Assembly (NCBI GenBank): GCA_029781035.1
Contig: JAKOXK010000070.1
Span: 113,169 to 177,168 of the forward strand
Length of the DNA stretch: 64,000 bases
Source of the DNA: Armatimonadota bacterium
GTDB lineage: Bacteria > Armatimonadota > Fimbriimonadia > Fimbriimonadales > Fimbriimonadaceae
Reading direction: 5' to 3'
A program made the translations under genes and the position numbers. The notes under the pieces are model-generated. The model had not been told where the DNA came from. It did no database searches and worked only from the letters and a program-made list of their open reading frames with translations. Shown piece by piece: positions 29,475-38,198 of this stretch. Position 1 is the stretch's first letter, and every line of letters starts with the position of its first letter.

Positions 29475-30129
29475 GCAGATTCTGCGCGGCGATGTGGTCA
29501 CTTCAGGCTTTGAAGAGACCCTCGGAACCGTCGCGAGCGAAGCGATCGCCAGCCACCGGCGCTCAGCCTCAGCCAAAGTTCAGGCTGGCCTGACCACGAT
29601 CTACGACAAGGCCATGGCTGAGGGCCACGCGGAGGGATTCGAGGCCGGTCGCGCTGAAGGAGCAGCCTTGGGCCTAGCCGAGGCGAAAGCCGCCTTTGAA
29701 GAGGAGCACGCAGGGGCGATCCAGGAATTTCGGGCCGCCCTTGAAGGTGTCGTGGCTCGGGTCGAGGGCGCGATCGAAGAGTGGTACAAGAAAACGGAAG
29801 AGAGCATCTCAGACTTGGCCATCGAGGTCGCTCGACGTGCGTTGTGTCGAGAGATGGAGACGTCACGAGAGTGCGTGCTGGACATCACCCGTGCTGCGTT
29901 GACCGAGGTCCGGCACGGGACTGAGGTGAGGATCCGCGTCAACCCCTTCGACGTTGGACTCGTGGACGCGCGGCGCGACGAGATCCTGGCGGCTGTGTCA
30001 GGAATCCGCAAACTCGAAGTGGTCGGCGACGCCAAGATCCTCTCGGGATGTGAGATCGAGACCGATGGGGGAGTTATTGACGCCCGGATCGAGAACTACA
30101 TGGCACGATTGGCTCAGGAGGCAGCCTAA
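29467..30129 (+). CDS. fliH: Flagellar assembly protein FliH
   Basis: TTG 29467 was chosen because GAGGAGG ends six bases upstream. It overlaps fliG by 8 bases and gives 220 residues. An N-terminal segment is followed by a glycine-spaced helix (GHAEGFEAGRAEGAALGLAE) typical of FliH GxxxG repeats, then a C-terminal domain like the V-ATPase E stator (VVGDAKILSGCEIETDGGVI). It regulates the FliI ATPase and brings it to the export gate. Confidence 0.88.
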   Translation: MSKQILRGDVVTSGFEETLGTVASEAIASHRRSASAKVQAGLTTIYDKAMAEGHAEGFEAGRAEGAALGLAEAKAAFEEEHAGAIQEFRAALEGVVARVEGAIEEWYKKTEESISDLAIEVARRALCREMETSRECVLDITRAALTEVRHGTEVRIRVNPFDVGLVDARRDEILAAVSGIRKLEVVGDAKILSGCEIETDGGVIDARIENYMARLAQEAA

Positions 30130-31440
30130 ATGGCCGTCTTTGCCCGGTTACGGAACGCCGTCGAAACGACGTCGCGGTTCGAGACGCTCGGCAAGGTCGT
30201 CCAAGTGGTCGGGCTCGTGCTCGAGTCGGACGGTCCGAACGCCCGAGTGGGAGACCTGTGCCTGGTTGATCCCGAACTGGACGGTCAGCCCGTTCCGTGC
30301 GAGGTAGTCGGCTTTCGAGGGGAGCGTGTTCTGCTCATGCCCTTGGGGGAGATGACTGGCGTCAGGGCAGGCAGCCTCGTCCGGTCGACCGGCGAATGCC
30401 TTCGCGTTCCGGTCGGAACCGAGCTCCTCGGTCGTGCAATCGATGGCCTGGGCAACCCGATCGATGGACTGGGACCGCTTCGGACACTGGAAACCTACCC
30501 GAACATTGCGACTCCTCCCAACGCCCTTGAGCGCCAGATGATCTGTCAGCCGTTTGTGACGGGTATCCGTGCGATCGATGGTCTCCTGACGATGGGCGTC
30601 GGACAGCGTGTTGGCATCTTCGCCGGGTCTGGCGTCGGAAAGAGCACCCTCCTTGGTATGGTCGCACGACACGGCAACGCGGACGTCAACGTCATCGCGC
30701 TCATAGGTGAGCGAGGTCGAGAAGTGCGGGAGTTCATGGCCAACGATCTCGGCGAACAAGGGCTCCGCAAGAGCGTCGTCGTTTGTGCCACCAGCGACGA
30801 ACCAGCGCTGGTTCGGATCAAAGCTAGCCTGACGGCCACGGCGATTGCCGAGTACTTCCGTGACCGCGGTCTGAACGTGCTCCTCATGATGGACTCGGTG
30901 ACACGGTTTGCAATGGCGCAACGAGAAGTCGGACTGGCCGTCGGAGAGCCGCCGAGTTCCAAAGGCTATACGCCCAGCGTCTTTGCTTTGCTGCCTCGAC
31001 TCATGGAGAGGGCCGGTTGTGGCCGCCGCGGAGCGATCACAGCCATCTATACCGTCTTGGTCGACGGTGACGACACGAACGAACCGATCTCGGACGCGTC
31101 GCGCTCAATCCTCGACGGCCATATAGTCTTGGACCGAAAGCTCACGAGCAAGGGCCACTACCCCCCGATCAACGTCATGAACAGCCTCAGCAGGGTCATG
31201 CCCATGGTCACGACCCCCGAGCACACCGACCAAGCCAACAAATTCCGCGAACTGGTCGCTGCGTATTTTGATGTTGAGGATCTTGTAAGCGTCGGTGCTT
31301 ACAAGCCGGGAAGCCAGCCCCTTGCGGATACTGCCATTGAACGATGGCCGCAGGTCAACGCCTTTCTTCGACAGACGCGGGACGACCGCACCGACTACTC
31401 AGACACACTCGCAACGCTTGAAGGAATAGCCAATGGCTAA
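30130..31440 (+). CDS. fliI: Flagellum-specific export ATPase FliI
   Basis: The 436-residue protein powers flagellar type III export. It has an F1-beta-like N-terminus, GRAIDGLGNPIDGLGP, the Walker A motif GIFAGSGVGKSTLLGM (about 164-178), the GERGREVREF motif and the Walker B strand NVLLMMDSVTRFA. PPSSKGYTPSVFALLPRLME and VLVDGDDTNEPISD follow. It starts directly after the fliH stop, with no spacer. Confidence 0.97.
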   Translation: MAVFARLRNAVETTSRFETLGKVVQVVGLVLESDGPNARVGDLCLVDPELDGQPVPCEVVGFRGERVLLMPLGEMTGVRAGSLVRSTGECLRVPVGTELLGRAIDGLGNPIDGLGPLRTLETYPNIATPPNALERQMICQPFVTGIRAIDGLLTMGVGQRVGIFAGSGVGKSTLLGMVARHGNADVNVIALIGERGREVREFMANDLGEQGLRKSVVVCATSDEPALVRIKASLTATAIAEYFRDRGLNVLLMMDSVTRFAMAQREVGLAVGEPPSSKGYTPSVFALLPRLMERAGCGRRGAITAIYTVLVDGDDTNEPISDASRSILDGHIVLDRKLTSKGHYPPINVMNSLSRVMPMVTTPEHTDQANKFRELVAAYFDVEDLVSVGAYKPGSQPLADTAIERWPQVNAFLRQTRDDRTDYSDTLATLEGIANG

Positions 31441-31852
31441 GTTTAAGTTCAGACTCGAAAAGCTACTCGAATATCGCAGACTACAGGAAAAGTGGGCCAA
31501 GGAGGCCTACCTCGAAGCGCTGGCGAGGCGCGTGGAGACAGAGCATGAGGTTGAGCAAGCCAAACGACACCGCGCGTACGTGCTCCAGGCCAAGCCTTGC
31601 GGACTTGACGAGCGGGTCTCCCTCGACGCTTACGTCACGCGACTCGAGGACGAGCTCCGGGCTGCGGAATCGGCGCTAGCCGTCTTGGCCAACGAAACAG
31701 AATCTGCCCTCCAAGAGTGGCACCGGGCACGGTCTGACTCTGAAGCCATGGAGAAGCTGCGCCAGCGCGAGCTGGAATTTTGGACTCAAGAACAGAACCG
31801 CCGAGAGCAGACTGAGTTGGACGAATGGGCGGTGCTACGGAGGGCGGCTTGA
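31433..31852 (+). CDS. fliJ: Flagellar export protein FliJ
   Basis: This 139-residue, almost entirely helical and highly charged protein begins MAKFKFRLEKLLEYRRLQE, the standard FliJ opening. FliJ is the central stalk-like coiled-coil of the FliI hexamer and an escort for export chaperones. It overlaps fliI by 8 bases and shares TTGA with the next gene. Confidence 0.85.
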   Translation: MAKFKFRLEKLLEYRRLQEKWAKEAYLEALARRVETEHEVEQAKRHRAYVLQAKPCGLDERVSLDAYVTRLEDELRAAESALAVLANETESALQEWHRARSDSEAMEKLRQRELEFWTQEQNRREQTELDEWAVLRRAA

Positions 31853-32424
31853 ACGTCACGCTGCGCGGTTATGACGGTGCCATGCAGCGCGTGAGCGAAA
31901 TCATGGCGCGTGCTCGAGCAATCGGGCTCAAGTCGCATGAACCAGAACCGTCGCCATCTCCGAGCCCTCTCAGCGGGCAGATCGGGAACTTTAGGCCGAT
32001 GGATCCATTCAGCCAGCGAATGTCTGTCGCCCCGGACCAGATCCGGTCACTGATCCAAGGCGCAGCCTCAAAAGCAGGCATCGACCCGCTCCTCTTTGAA
32101 GCCCTTGTGTCGAACGAGAGCAGCTTCAATCCTGAAGCTCGATCCTCCAAGGGCGCGATGGGTCTGACTCAGTTGATGCCGGGAACGGCCCGCGCTCTTG
32201 GCGTCTCCGACCCATTCGACCCTGCCCAGAACCTGGACGGCGGAGCCCGTTACTTGTCCCAATTGTTGCGACAGTACAACGGTGACGAGCGGCTGGCGCT
32301 TGCGGCTTACAATGCGGGCCCGGGCGCGGTCGACCGAGCGGGCGGAGTGCCCGTCTTCAGCGAGACTCAAGCCTATGTGCGGCGAGTCTTGGCCCAGCGT
32401 GACGCTTTGCGAGGCGGACAGTGA
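31849..32424 (+). CDS. Lytic transglycosylase (SLT domain) in the flagellar operon
   Basis: TTG 31849 is preceded by GGAGG and overlaps the fliJ stop, giving 191 residues. An ATG at 31825 is the alternative. After a Ser/Pro-rich linker the SLT domain has the catalytic glutamate in LFEALVSNESSFNPEARSS, GAMGLTQLMPGTARALGV, NLDGGARYLSQLL and LALAAYNAGPGAVDRAGG. It cuts peptidoglycan. The operon position indicates clearance for the rod, a job done by the FlgJ muramidase elsewhere. No signal peptide is evident, which suggests export through the flagellar route. Confidence 0.88.
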   Translation: MNVTLRGYDGAMQRVSEIMARARAIGLKSHEPEPSPSPSPLSGQIGNFRPMDPFSQRMSVAPDQIRSLIQGAASKAGIDPLLFEALVSNESSFNPEARSSKGAMGLTQLMPGTARALGVSDPFDPAQNLDGGARYLSQLLRQYNGDERLALAAYNAGPGAVDRAGGVPVFSETQAYVRRVLAQRDALRGGQ

Positions 32425-32915
32425 AGAAGATCCTCATCTTCGTGTTTCCGGTCGTCGCTATCGGCGGGTTCGTCGGCCTGGCCCTCGCGGGAATCATCAA
32501 AGTTCCGGGCCTGACTCCGAAGAAGCACAGCCCGGGCTCTCTTTACGGCGAACAGGCGGCGGCTCAGTACGGCGAACCGAAGGACAAGGGTCTTGACAAG
32601 CCCAAGGTGGAAACCAAACCGCCCACTTCGAAAGTGGCGGGAGCCAAGCCTCCGATAGCGGTCAGTACCAACGATGAAACGTCAGATCCGGCACTCGGAG
32701 CCAAGAAACTGGCCCAGTTATGGAACGGCCTGCCGACCGAGCGCTTGGTTGAACTCTGCAAATCGTTCACGGACAAGGATCTCGCCCCTGTGCTGATCAA
32801 GATGGATCCGGAGAAGGTCTCTGACCTCCTGACTGCGCTTGACGCTTCCCGTTCGGCAAAGCTCAGCAAGGAGCTTCAGAAGCAGGCATCGATCGTTACG
32901 AAGACGGCGAGTTGA
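32421..32915 (+). CDS. MotE-like membrane protein (MgtE N-domain fold)
   Basis: A GTG start overlaps the previous stop (GTGA). The 164-residue protein has one N-terminal membrane helix (LIFVFPVVAIGGFVGLALAG), a Pro/Lys-rich linker, and a C-terminal helical domain (about 95-155: LAQLWNGLPTERLVELCKSF, then LAPVLIKMDPEKVSDLLTAL) like the MgtE intracellular N domain. This is the layout of MotE, a periplasmic chaperone for the MotAB stator. It is the last gene of the flagellar run. Confidence 0.75.
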   Translation: MKKILIFVFPVVAIGGFVGLALAGIIKVPGLTPKKHSPGSLYGEQAAAQYGEPKDKGLDKPKVETKPPTSKVAGAKPPIAVSTNDETSDPALGAKKLAQLWNGLPTERLVELCKSFTDKDLAPVLIKMDPEKVSDLLTALDASRSAKLSKELQKQASIVTKTAS

Positions 32916-33058
32916 CATCTAGTGTCGTCCACTTCGCGGGATTGGTCACACGATGTATCGTCCCACGGATCTGTGACTACCGGAGCGAGAGGCCCGTTTG
33001 CGTGTCCGCTTGGGAAGTAGGCCGATCCCGGCCCTCCGGGTACCATGGTCATCCAAAC

Positions 33059-33134
33059 CCGGGCGTAGCTCAGTGGATAGAGCACCAGTCTTCGGAACTG
33101 GGTGTCGGGGGTTCGAATCCCTTCGCCCGGGCCA
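33059..33134 (+). tRNA. tRNA-Arg (anticodon TCG)
   Basis: A 76-nt cloverleaf includes an encoded CCA. The acceptor CCGGGCG pairs with CGCCCGG, the D stem is GCTC/GAGC, the anticodon stem CCAGT/ACTGG carries the loop CTTCGGA (anticodon TCG), and the T arm contains TTCGAAT. The first pair is C-G. It reads CGA and probably other CGN codons. Confidence 0.95.
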
Positions 33135-33136
33135 CC

Positions 33137-33697
33137 TCACTGCCCGTACTCGTGTTCAGCACGTTCTCGTAGGACACGCGCAGACCGGTCGTTTCCTTCA
33201 TCTTCTTCGAACTTGGCCAAGGCCAGGGCCGCCCGCCTTGCGGCAACTTGAGCCTCGGACCGCGCGGCAAGCGCCCAGGGATGAGCGACGTCGACGAGCA
33301 AAGGCGCCCGGTGGATTGTGATGGCTTCCCGGAGTTCCTCAGGGGTCGTTCCTTGGCACAGTCGTTTGAACCGAACGTACTCGTTGGCATCACCCAGGTC
33401 CAGAGCTGTCAGAGTCTTGGTCTTGACTTGGATCAGGCTGTCCATGTCGAGGCCGCTCGCTTGCAGCGCCCTCTTGGTCATGCTCAAAGTGACACTCAGG
33501 CGGTTGCGGCACTGGTCCACCGGGATTGCCGGCCATACGTTCTGGATGAGCCACGTACGGGGAACGGGTTCGGTAGGACGAAGCAAGAGATACCCCAGCA
33601 CTTCCCTGCACCGAGCTGTCGGCCAAGTCTCGTGGACGGTCGAACCGGCTCGCAGGACCAGTTCTCCAAAGAGCCCGATGTTCGTCCACGCTTCCAC
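33137..33697 (-). CDS. SARP-type transcriptional regulator, short BTAD domain
   Basis: The 186-residue protein begins with a GTG and has a winged-helix DNA-binding domain (about 5-95: IGLFGELVLRAGSTVHETWP, REVLGYLLLRP, WLIQNVWPAIPVDQCRNRLS) followed by the first helices of a bacterial transcriptional activator domain (AALALAKFEEDEGNDRSARV). Complete BTAD regulators run at least 60-80 residues further. This one stops two bases from the 3' end of tRNA-Arg on the opposite strand, suggesting truncation by an insertion or deletion there. The target genes are unknown. Confidence 0.65.
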   Translation of the reverse strand: MEAWTNIGLFGELVLRAGSTVHETWPTARCREVLGYLLLRPTEPVPRTWLIQNVWPAIPVDQCRNRLSVTLSMTKRALQASGLDMDSLIQVKTKTLTALDLGDANEYVRFKRLCQGTTPEELREAITIHRAPLLVDVAHPWALAARSEAQVAARRAALALAKFEEDEGNDRSARVLRERAEHEYGQ

Positions 33698-33848
33698 GTT
33701 GGGGAGTCATACCCTAGACCGGTTGCGGCCGACGTCCCCGGTTCCATCGTCATTCAGAGAGGGTAGGGCCCAACAAAGGAAACCTTTATGGCTCCTGGAC
33801 CGTGTATGGTTGCGTGGGTCTCATCACCTACAAGCAGAGGACAACACC

Positions 33849-34703
33849 ATGAACGCCTTCAAGCGCACTGCATTGATCGCCTTGGTCGCCCTGGCCGCAG
33901 TCGCCATGGCGCAAGACAAAGCCACACTCCGGCTCAATGTCAAACCGGGAATGACGCTGGCACAGACGACAGTCTCGGACGGAACGTTCTCCATCTCGGG
34001 CCCCACCGACCAGGAGATGAAGAACAAGACCACGATGGTTCAGACCTTCAAGTTCGAAGAGGGCACGGAGGGTTGGGTCAAATTCGGCGTCGAAACGACG
34101 GACTTCAAAATGGAAGGAGATTCCATGGATATGGGAGGCGGGACCGATCCGGACCAAATCGCCGCGATGGCCAAGAAAGTCAAATTGACAGGCGAGGTCA
34201 ACGACCGTGGAGCAACGCGCAACGTCGCGATCTCGGGAGCCGACGACTTGGACATGACGTCAAAGCAAATGATGACTTCGGTCGCCGACAGGATGAGCCA
34301 GATCGGGTTCATGGAGATGTTCTTCCCCGATGAGGCGATCTCGGTCGGATCTACGTGGAAGCGCGAACTCGACCTGGCCAAGACGTTGAGCAGCATCCCG
34401 TTCTTCCAGAACGTCAAAGGCACGGCGCCCGTCGAGTTCACCGTGGAAGCGTTCGAGAAAGTCGGTGACAAGGACACAGTCAAGATCAAAGTCTTCACGG
34501 ATGGCAAGGTGACATTCGAGCTGTCGATGGGTGGAGGAGGCGACGGAAACATGTCGTTGACGAGCAACGGCGAAGTCTGGGTCGACCTTGCCACCGGGTT
34601 GCCGATCAAGTCCACAGGCAAGATGGCGAACGACATCGACTTCGGAATGGGGCACATGCAACAGCAGATGACGATCACGTCCAAGATCGACTTCAAGAGC
34701 TAG
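33849..34703 (+). CDS. Exported protein of unknown function (DUF6263-like)
   Basis: The ATG at 33849 follows agagga and opens a signal peptide (MNAFKRTALIALVALAAVAM, cut after AQ). The 284-residue protein has a beta-rich body with a Met/Gly/Asp-rich patch (about 80-95), IGFMEMFFPDEAISVGSTWK and a C-terminal WVDLATGLPIKS strand. This pattern resembles DUF6263-type periplasmic or lipocalin-like proteins, but the function is unknown. A strong terminator follows, so it is monocistronic. Confidence 0.65.
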   Translation: MNAFKRTALIALVALAAVAMAQDKATLRLNVKPGMTLAQTTVSDGTFSISGPTDQEMKNKTTMVQTFKFEEGTEGWVKFGVETTDFKMEGDSMDMGGGTDPDQIAAMAKKVKLTGEVNDRGATRNVAISGADDLDMTSKQMMTSVADRMSQIGFMEMFFPDEAISVGSTWKRELDLAKTLSSIPFFQNVKGTAPVEFTVEAFEKVGDKDTVKIKVFTDGKVTFELSMGGGGDGNMSLTSNGEVWVDLATGLPIKSTGKMANDIDFGMGHMQQQMTITSKIDFKS

Positions 34704-34726
34704 ACCCTCCACGGACCGCTTGCAGA

Positions 34727-34764
34727 GCCGCCCGGGCTTCATTGCTCCGGGCGGCAGTTTTTTT
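34727..34764 (+). terminator. Rho-independent terminator
   Basis: A perfect 9-bp GC stem (34727-34735 with 34747-34755) and an 11-base loop are followed two bases later by seven T. This is the most canonical terminator in the window. Confidence 0.9.
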
Positions 34765-34817
34765 GAGCGATCCTGGCTCCACGCCATACCGAGGCAACTC
34801 GACCGGTCCGTTGCGCG

Positions 34818-34823
34818 TAGAAT
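34818..34823 (+). promoter_or_regulatory. -10 box TAGAAT six bases before an ATG
   Basis: TAGAAT, six bases (cgtctg), then ATG 34830. No ribosome binding site fits, so leaderless translation is expected. Confidence 0.5.
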
Positions 34824-34829
34824 CGTCTG

Positions 34830-35336
34830 ATGAAGTGTCCGGGATGTAGCGGCAGACTCCACGCTGTCCGTGTGCAAGACATGTCTCTCGACGTCTGCGG
34901 TCGGTGCGCTGGCATTTGGTTCGACGAGAGTGAATTGGGGCGATTGATCCGAGCGTCAGCCCTCAATCTTGAAACGCTCGACAGGAAGTTTGAGCCAACC
35001 GGGGAAGTTGAAAAGGTCCCCGAGGCTGATCGCGAGTGTCCCAAGTGCGGTGGCGGACTTGAGACGTACAAGTACCTCTACGATTCCCCTGTCATCCTAG
35101 ACTCGTGCCACAATTGCGGTGGCATCTTCGTCGAGGATGGGGAGCTGAGCGCGATTGCGGCGGTCAGGACCGAGAACGATGACCCGGCCGAATCCAAGGC
35201 TGCCGCGATCATTCTCGCCGGGCACCTGGAGCAGATGGTCCGGCAAGACAAGTCGAGGGCCGTTTTCCTCTCGCGCGTCGCGTTCTACAACCGGGCGCGC
35301 GGGGCTGCACAGTTTTCACCTGAAGCCACCTCCTAG
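34830..35336 (+). CDS. Double zf-TFIIB zinc-ribbon protein
   Basis: The 168-residue protein has two zf-TFIIB-type units: MKCPGCSGRLHAV with VCGRCAGIWFDESELGRL (residues 1-40), and ECPKCGGGLETYKY with CHNCGGIFVEDGELSAI (about 69-107). Each has four cysteines and the family GIWFD/GIFVED signature. The C-terminal helix has no known role. These proteins are common and uncharacterised, probably binding zinc. Its stop codon lies inside the terminator hairpin. Confidence 0.85.
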   Translation: MKCPGCSGRLHAVRVQDMSLDVCGRCAGIWFDESELGRLIRASALNLETLDRKFEPTGEVEKVPEADRECPKCGGGLETYKYLYDSPVILDSCHNCGGIFVEDGELSAIAAVRTENDDPAESKAAAIILAGHLEQMVRQDKSRAVFLSRVAFYNRARGAAQFSPEATS

Positions 35337-35363
35337 GGCCGGACAAGCCTGGCCCTAGGAGGT
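35328..35363. terminator. 13-bp hairpin shared by convergent genes
   Basis: A perfect stem (35328-35340 with 35351-35363) with a 10-base loop includes the stop codon of the zinc-ribbon gene and ends seven bases from the stop of the DUF4139 gene. It can terminate transcription in both directions. Confidence 0.7.
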
Positions 35364-35369
35364 ATTAGC

Positions 35370-36797
35370 TCACCATGTCGTCTCGATCGTGTAGACCACC
35401 TTTTTGACTTCGTCGGGCTTGAGTTCCACCACGAAGTCCATCGTGTCACTGTCGAGTTTTGTGAACGGCATGTTCTTCTCCGTCACCTTCCAATCGCCCC
35501 AGTGTCGCTCGTATACGTGGACGGTCTCGGTCGTCTGTTTGTGGTTCCTGAGTTCAATCTCGAACGATTCCGAACAGCCGCGCTGGCTGGTGCCAAGCCA
35601 GTGGAACGCCGTCCGCTTCCGTTCGCACACGATGTCGAACGCGCGTCCGACCGGTAAGGACAGCGTCTCGTTCTTCGGCGTGTGTTGAATTGCGGCCTCG
35701 CCCAGCATCTGAAGCGATCCACTCTTGTCCCGTTGGAAGACCTTCACAGTGCCCATCGGCAGCGGCATGCCCAAATGACTCGCTTCGTCGTTCTTGAACT
35801 CGACCAGGACGAGGGGTTTGAGTGCGCCCGTTCCCACTTGTCCTTCGCTGGGCGTGAAGTACCCGAAACCTCGCAGGGCATCGATCACGAGCTTCTTGGT
35901 AACGGGCACCTCGGATCCTTCAAGGAGCGACAACTGCTTGATTTCGTTGTTCCGCACGTTCGCCGGGCGCTGCATCGTGTACAGGTGGTAGTCAGCGAAT
36001 TGCTCCTCCGCAAAACCGGAGTCCTTCGCCATCTCCATCCTGGCTCCGCCAGCCCGGCCCATCGGGGCGTTCTGAGCCCGATAAACGTCACCCGCCAGCA
36101 GTTTGAGTGACGCTCCTGCGAACGATGCACCGCTGTTGTTGGTCAGCGTCACCCAGCCTTTGAAGTCTCCGAGCTTTCCTGCCCCATCCAGGGCAAGCAC
36201 GTAGTCGCACTTCCAGGACATGCCTTGCGTCAGGTAGCTCAGTTCGACCTTGTTCGCGCCAGCCTTTTGGGAGTCCACTTCCCACATCAAGGTGGGCTTT
36301 GAGATCAGTCCCTCTGGGATCGAGGAAACCTCGAGTTCACCCGAAGGATTCAGGAGGATCCTCCCGTCTTTTGTCCGGACGACCATTCCGTTCCAGGTCG
36401 AGTTCTGCCCTCCGTTCGCGTCGCTGACGATGGCAGTCGGTGCCGACAAAAGTGTGCCCTCGACGCGCTCTTTCTTCCCGTCGGGCAAGACGCGGTTGAA
36501 GACAATCGTCTGACCGACCGCTTTGTTGAGGATCGCTTGGACACTGATCAGGTCGTATTGGTAGTTCTGTTCCAAGACAGTGAACGAGCCAGGATCGCTG
36601 ACGCTCCGGATGCCAACGCTGTTGGCTTCGATCTGTTGGGCCACGTCTTCGACGGCAACTGTCTGCACCCCCTGCTTCAGGTTGAGTTCGCGCTGCTCTT
36701 TGATCAGGGCGAAACCCTGGTTGTACACGGTCAACTCCGTGCTTTGAGCTGGTCCGGCATTCAACACCGCACCAAGAGCCAATGTCATTAACGTCAT
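35370..36797 (-). CDS. Exported DUF4139 protein
   Basis: The 475-residue protein has a short N-terminal hydrophobic leader, then TVYNQGFALIKEQRELNLKQ, the standard opening of DUF4139 proteins. YLTQGMSWKCDYVLAL near residue 195 and the C-terminal ETVHVYERHWGDWKV and FVVELKPDEVKKVVYTI complete the domain. Members occur in many phyla and their function is unknown. The start MTLMT has ggag just upstream; the second Met, three codons on, is possible. Confidence 0.85.
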   Translation of the reverse strand: MTLMTLALGAVLNAGPAQSTELTVYNQGFALIKEQRELNLKQGVQTVAVEDVAQQIEANSVGIRSVSDPGSFTVLEQNYQYDLISVQAILNKAVGQTIVFNRVLPDGKKERVEGTLLSAPTAIVSDANGGQNSTWNGMVVRTKDGRILLNPSGELEVSSIPEGLISKPTLMWEVDSQKAGANKVELSYLTQGMSWKCDYVLALDGAGKLGDFKGWVTLTNNSGASFAGASLKLLAGDVYRAQNAPMGRAGGARMEMAKDSGFAEEQFADYHLYTMQRPANVRNNEIKQLSLLEGSEVPVTKKLVIDALRGFGYFTPSEGQVGTGALKPLVLVEFKNDEASHLGMPLPMGTVKVFQRDKSGSLQMLGEAAIQHTPKNETLSLPVGRAFDIVCERKRTAFHWLGTSQRGCSESFEIELRNHKQTTETVHVYERHWGDWKVTEKNMPFTKLDSDTMDFVVELKPDEVKKVVYTIETTW

Positions 36798-36856
36798 CTC
36801 CTATCTCCGTCCCATTAGGACGCATGAAAGGTGCTGCCGATTCCCTTTTTGGGGAC

Positions 36857-37231
36857 TCAGGGCCCGGCTTCGATGAACTTTTGCAGCCAGTCGAGTGCAC
36901 GACTCAGCTCGTTTTCCGAAAACGCTTCAATGGGCCGGGAGGAAGTGAATGCTCCAGCCAACGCCATGGCGGTAGCGTCCCGCTCCGGTCCGACGATCGC
37001 CATACAGGCGACTCGTGGCATGGTCTCGTACACCCATACCGTCTTGGCCCAATTTCCCTGTACGCTATAGCCGTGGAAGTCTCGAAGGACTAGCAGAATC
37101 CTGAGAGACTCGTGCTCACTGGCTGCACGCTGGCAAATCGGGTTGATGAACTCGAAATCCTCGTGGGTCAGCAACCCCGAGAGTTCCAAAGCCAACAGAT
37201 CACCACTCGTCTCTTCGCGGAGTTTGATCAT
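36857..37231 (-). CDS. STAS/SEC14-like (SpoIIAA-like) protein
   Basis: The 124-residue single-domain protein has the SpoIIAA-like/DUF3478 strand-helix order: LALELSGLLTHEDFEFINP, RILLVLRDFHGYS, KTVWVYETMPRVACMAIVG and FSENELSRALDWLQKFI. Relatives bind small lipids or serve in signalling; the role here is unknown. It sits alone between dapA and the DUF4139 gene on the same strand. Confidence 0.75.
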   Translation of the reverse strand: MIKLREETSGDLLALELSGLLTHEDFEFINPICQRAASEHESLRILLVLRDFHGYSVQGNWAKTVWVYETMPRVACMAIVGPERDATAMALAGAFTSSRPIEAFSENELSRALDWLQKFIEAGP

Positions 37232-37267
37232 TCTCTGGCTCCACTCAATTCAGCGCAAACCGCCTGT

Positions 37268-38185
37268 CTAGCTCACGGCAGCGACAGCCCGTCCCGCAGA
37301 CTCGAGAACGGGCCTCAAACCGTTCTTCTGTTCCTCCGTTAGCGTCACGAGGGGAAGTCGGACCGATTCGCAGTCAAAGCCCTTGAGGGACAAGGCGTAC
37401 TTCACTGGAACGGGGCTGGGCGCGGAAAACAGTGCTTTGATCACAGGCAGTAGCCTCGCCGAGAGCTTTCCAGCTTGGGCCGGGTTTGTCCAGAACGTGT
37501 CGATCATGGTCTTGAGTTCGGCACCGATGACGTGAGCCGCGACACTGACAAGCCCATGACCTCCCACGCTCAAGACAGGAAGGGTGATCCCGTCGTCGCC
37601 ACTGTAGACTCGGAACGAGTCTGGTGCCTGAGAGCAGACCTCGGCGATCTGTCCCATGCTTCCACTCGCTTCCTTGACCGCCACGATGTTCGGGACGTCT
37701 CGTATCAATCGCATCAGGGTCGGAGTCTCCAGGTTGATCGCGGAGCGAGGCTGGATGTTGTACAGCATCACGGGAAGTCCTGTGGACTTGGCGACGGTCG
37801 AGAAGTGGGCGTAGAGCCCTTCCTGACCGGGCCGACTGTAATAGGGATTGACGACCATGATCCCGTGCGCACCGACTTTCTCGGCCTTCCGGGTCATTTC
37901 CACGGACTCGGCCGTGTTGTACGTCCCAGATCCAAAGACGACGGCTGCCCGGTCACCGACAGCTTCCAACGTGACACGGAGAAGATCCAGCTTCTCGCCT
38001 TCTGAGAGGGTCGGCGACTCTCCGGTCGTTCCACTCACGACGATCCCGTCGTTCTTCTGAACGTCAACCAGGTACCGAGCGATCTTGGCTACTTCGTCGA
38101 AATTGACGGAACCGTCCTTGCTGAACGGGGTCAGCATGGCTGTGAGAAGGCGGCCCCAATCGCGGACTCCGGCGAATGATCCCAT
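37268..38185 (-). CDS. dapA: 4-hydroxy-tetrahydrodipicolinate synthase
   Basis: It condenses pyruvate with aspartate semialdehyde in lysine and diaminopimelate synthesis. The 305-residue barrel shows GTTGESPTLSEGEKLDLLRV, VNPYYSRPGQEGLYAHF, the catalytic tyrosine region VMLYNIQPRSA and the Schiff-base lysine in IVAVKEASGSM, then YSGDDGITLPVLSVGGHG. It lies 13 bp after cmk on the same strand. TATTCT lies six bases before its ATG and could give a second, leaderless transcript. Confidence 0.94.
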   Translation of the reverse strand: MGSFAGVRDWGRLLTAMLTPFSKDGSVNFDEVAKIARYLVDVQKNDGIVVSGTTGESPTLSEGEKLDLLRVTLEAVGDRAAVVFGSGTYNTAESVEMTRKAEKVGAHGIMVVNPYYSRPGQEGLYAHFSTVAKSTGLPVMLYNIQPRSAINLETPTLMRLIRDVPNIVAVKEASGSMGQIAEVCSQAPDSFRVYSGDDGITLPVLSVGGHGLVSVAAHVIGAELKTMIDTFWTNPAQAGKLSARLLPVIKALFSAPSPVPVKYALSLKGFDCESVRLPLVTLTEEQKNGLRPVLESAGRAVAAVS

Positions 38186-38198
38186 ACACCAAGAATAC

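Noticed and set aside
28413..29576. 387-codon minus-strand ORF opposite fliG
   Set aside because: fliG is unmistakable on the other strand; the antisense frame is open only through codon bias.
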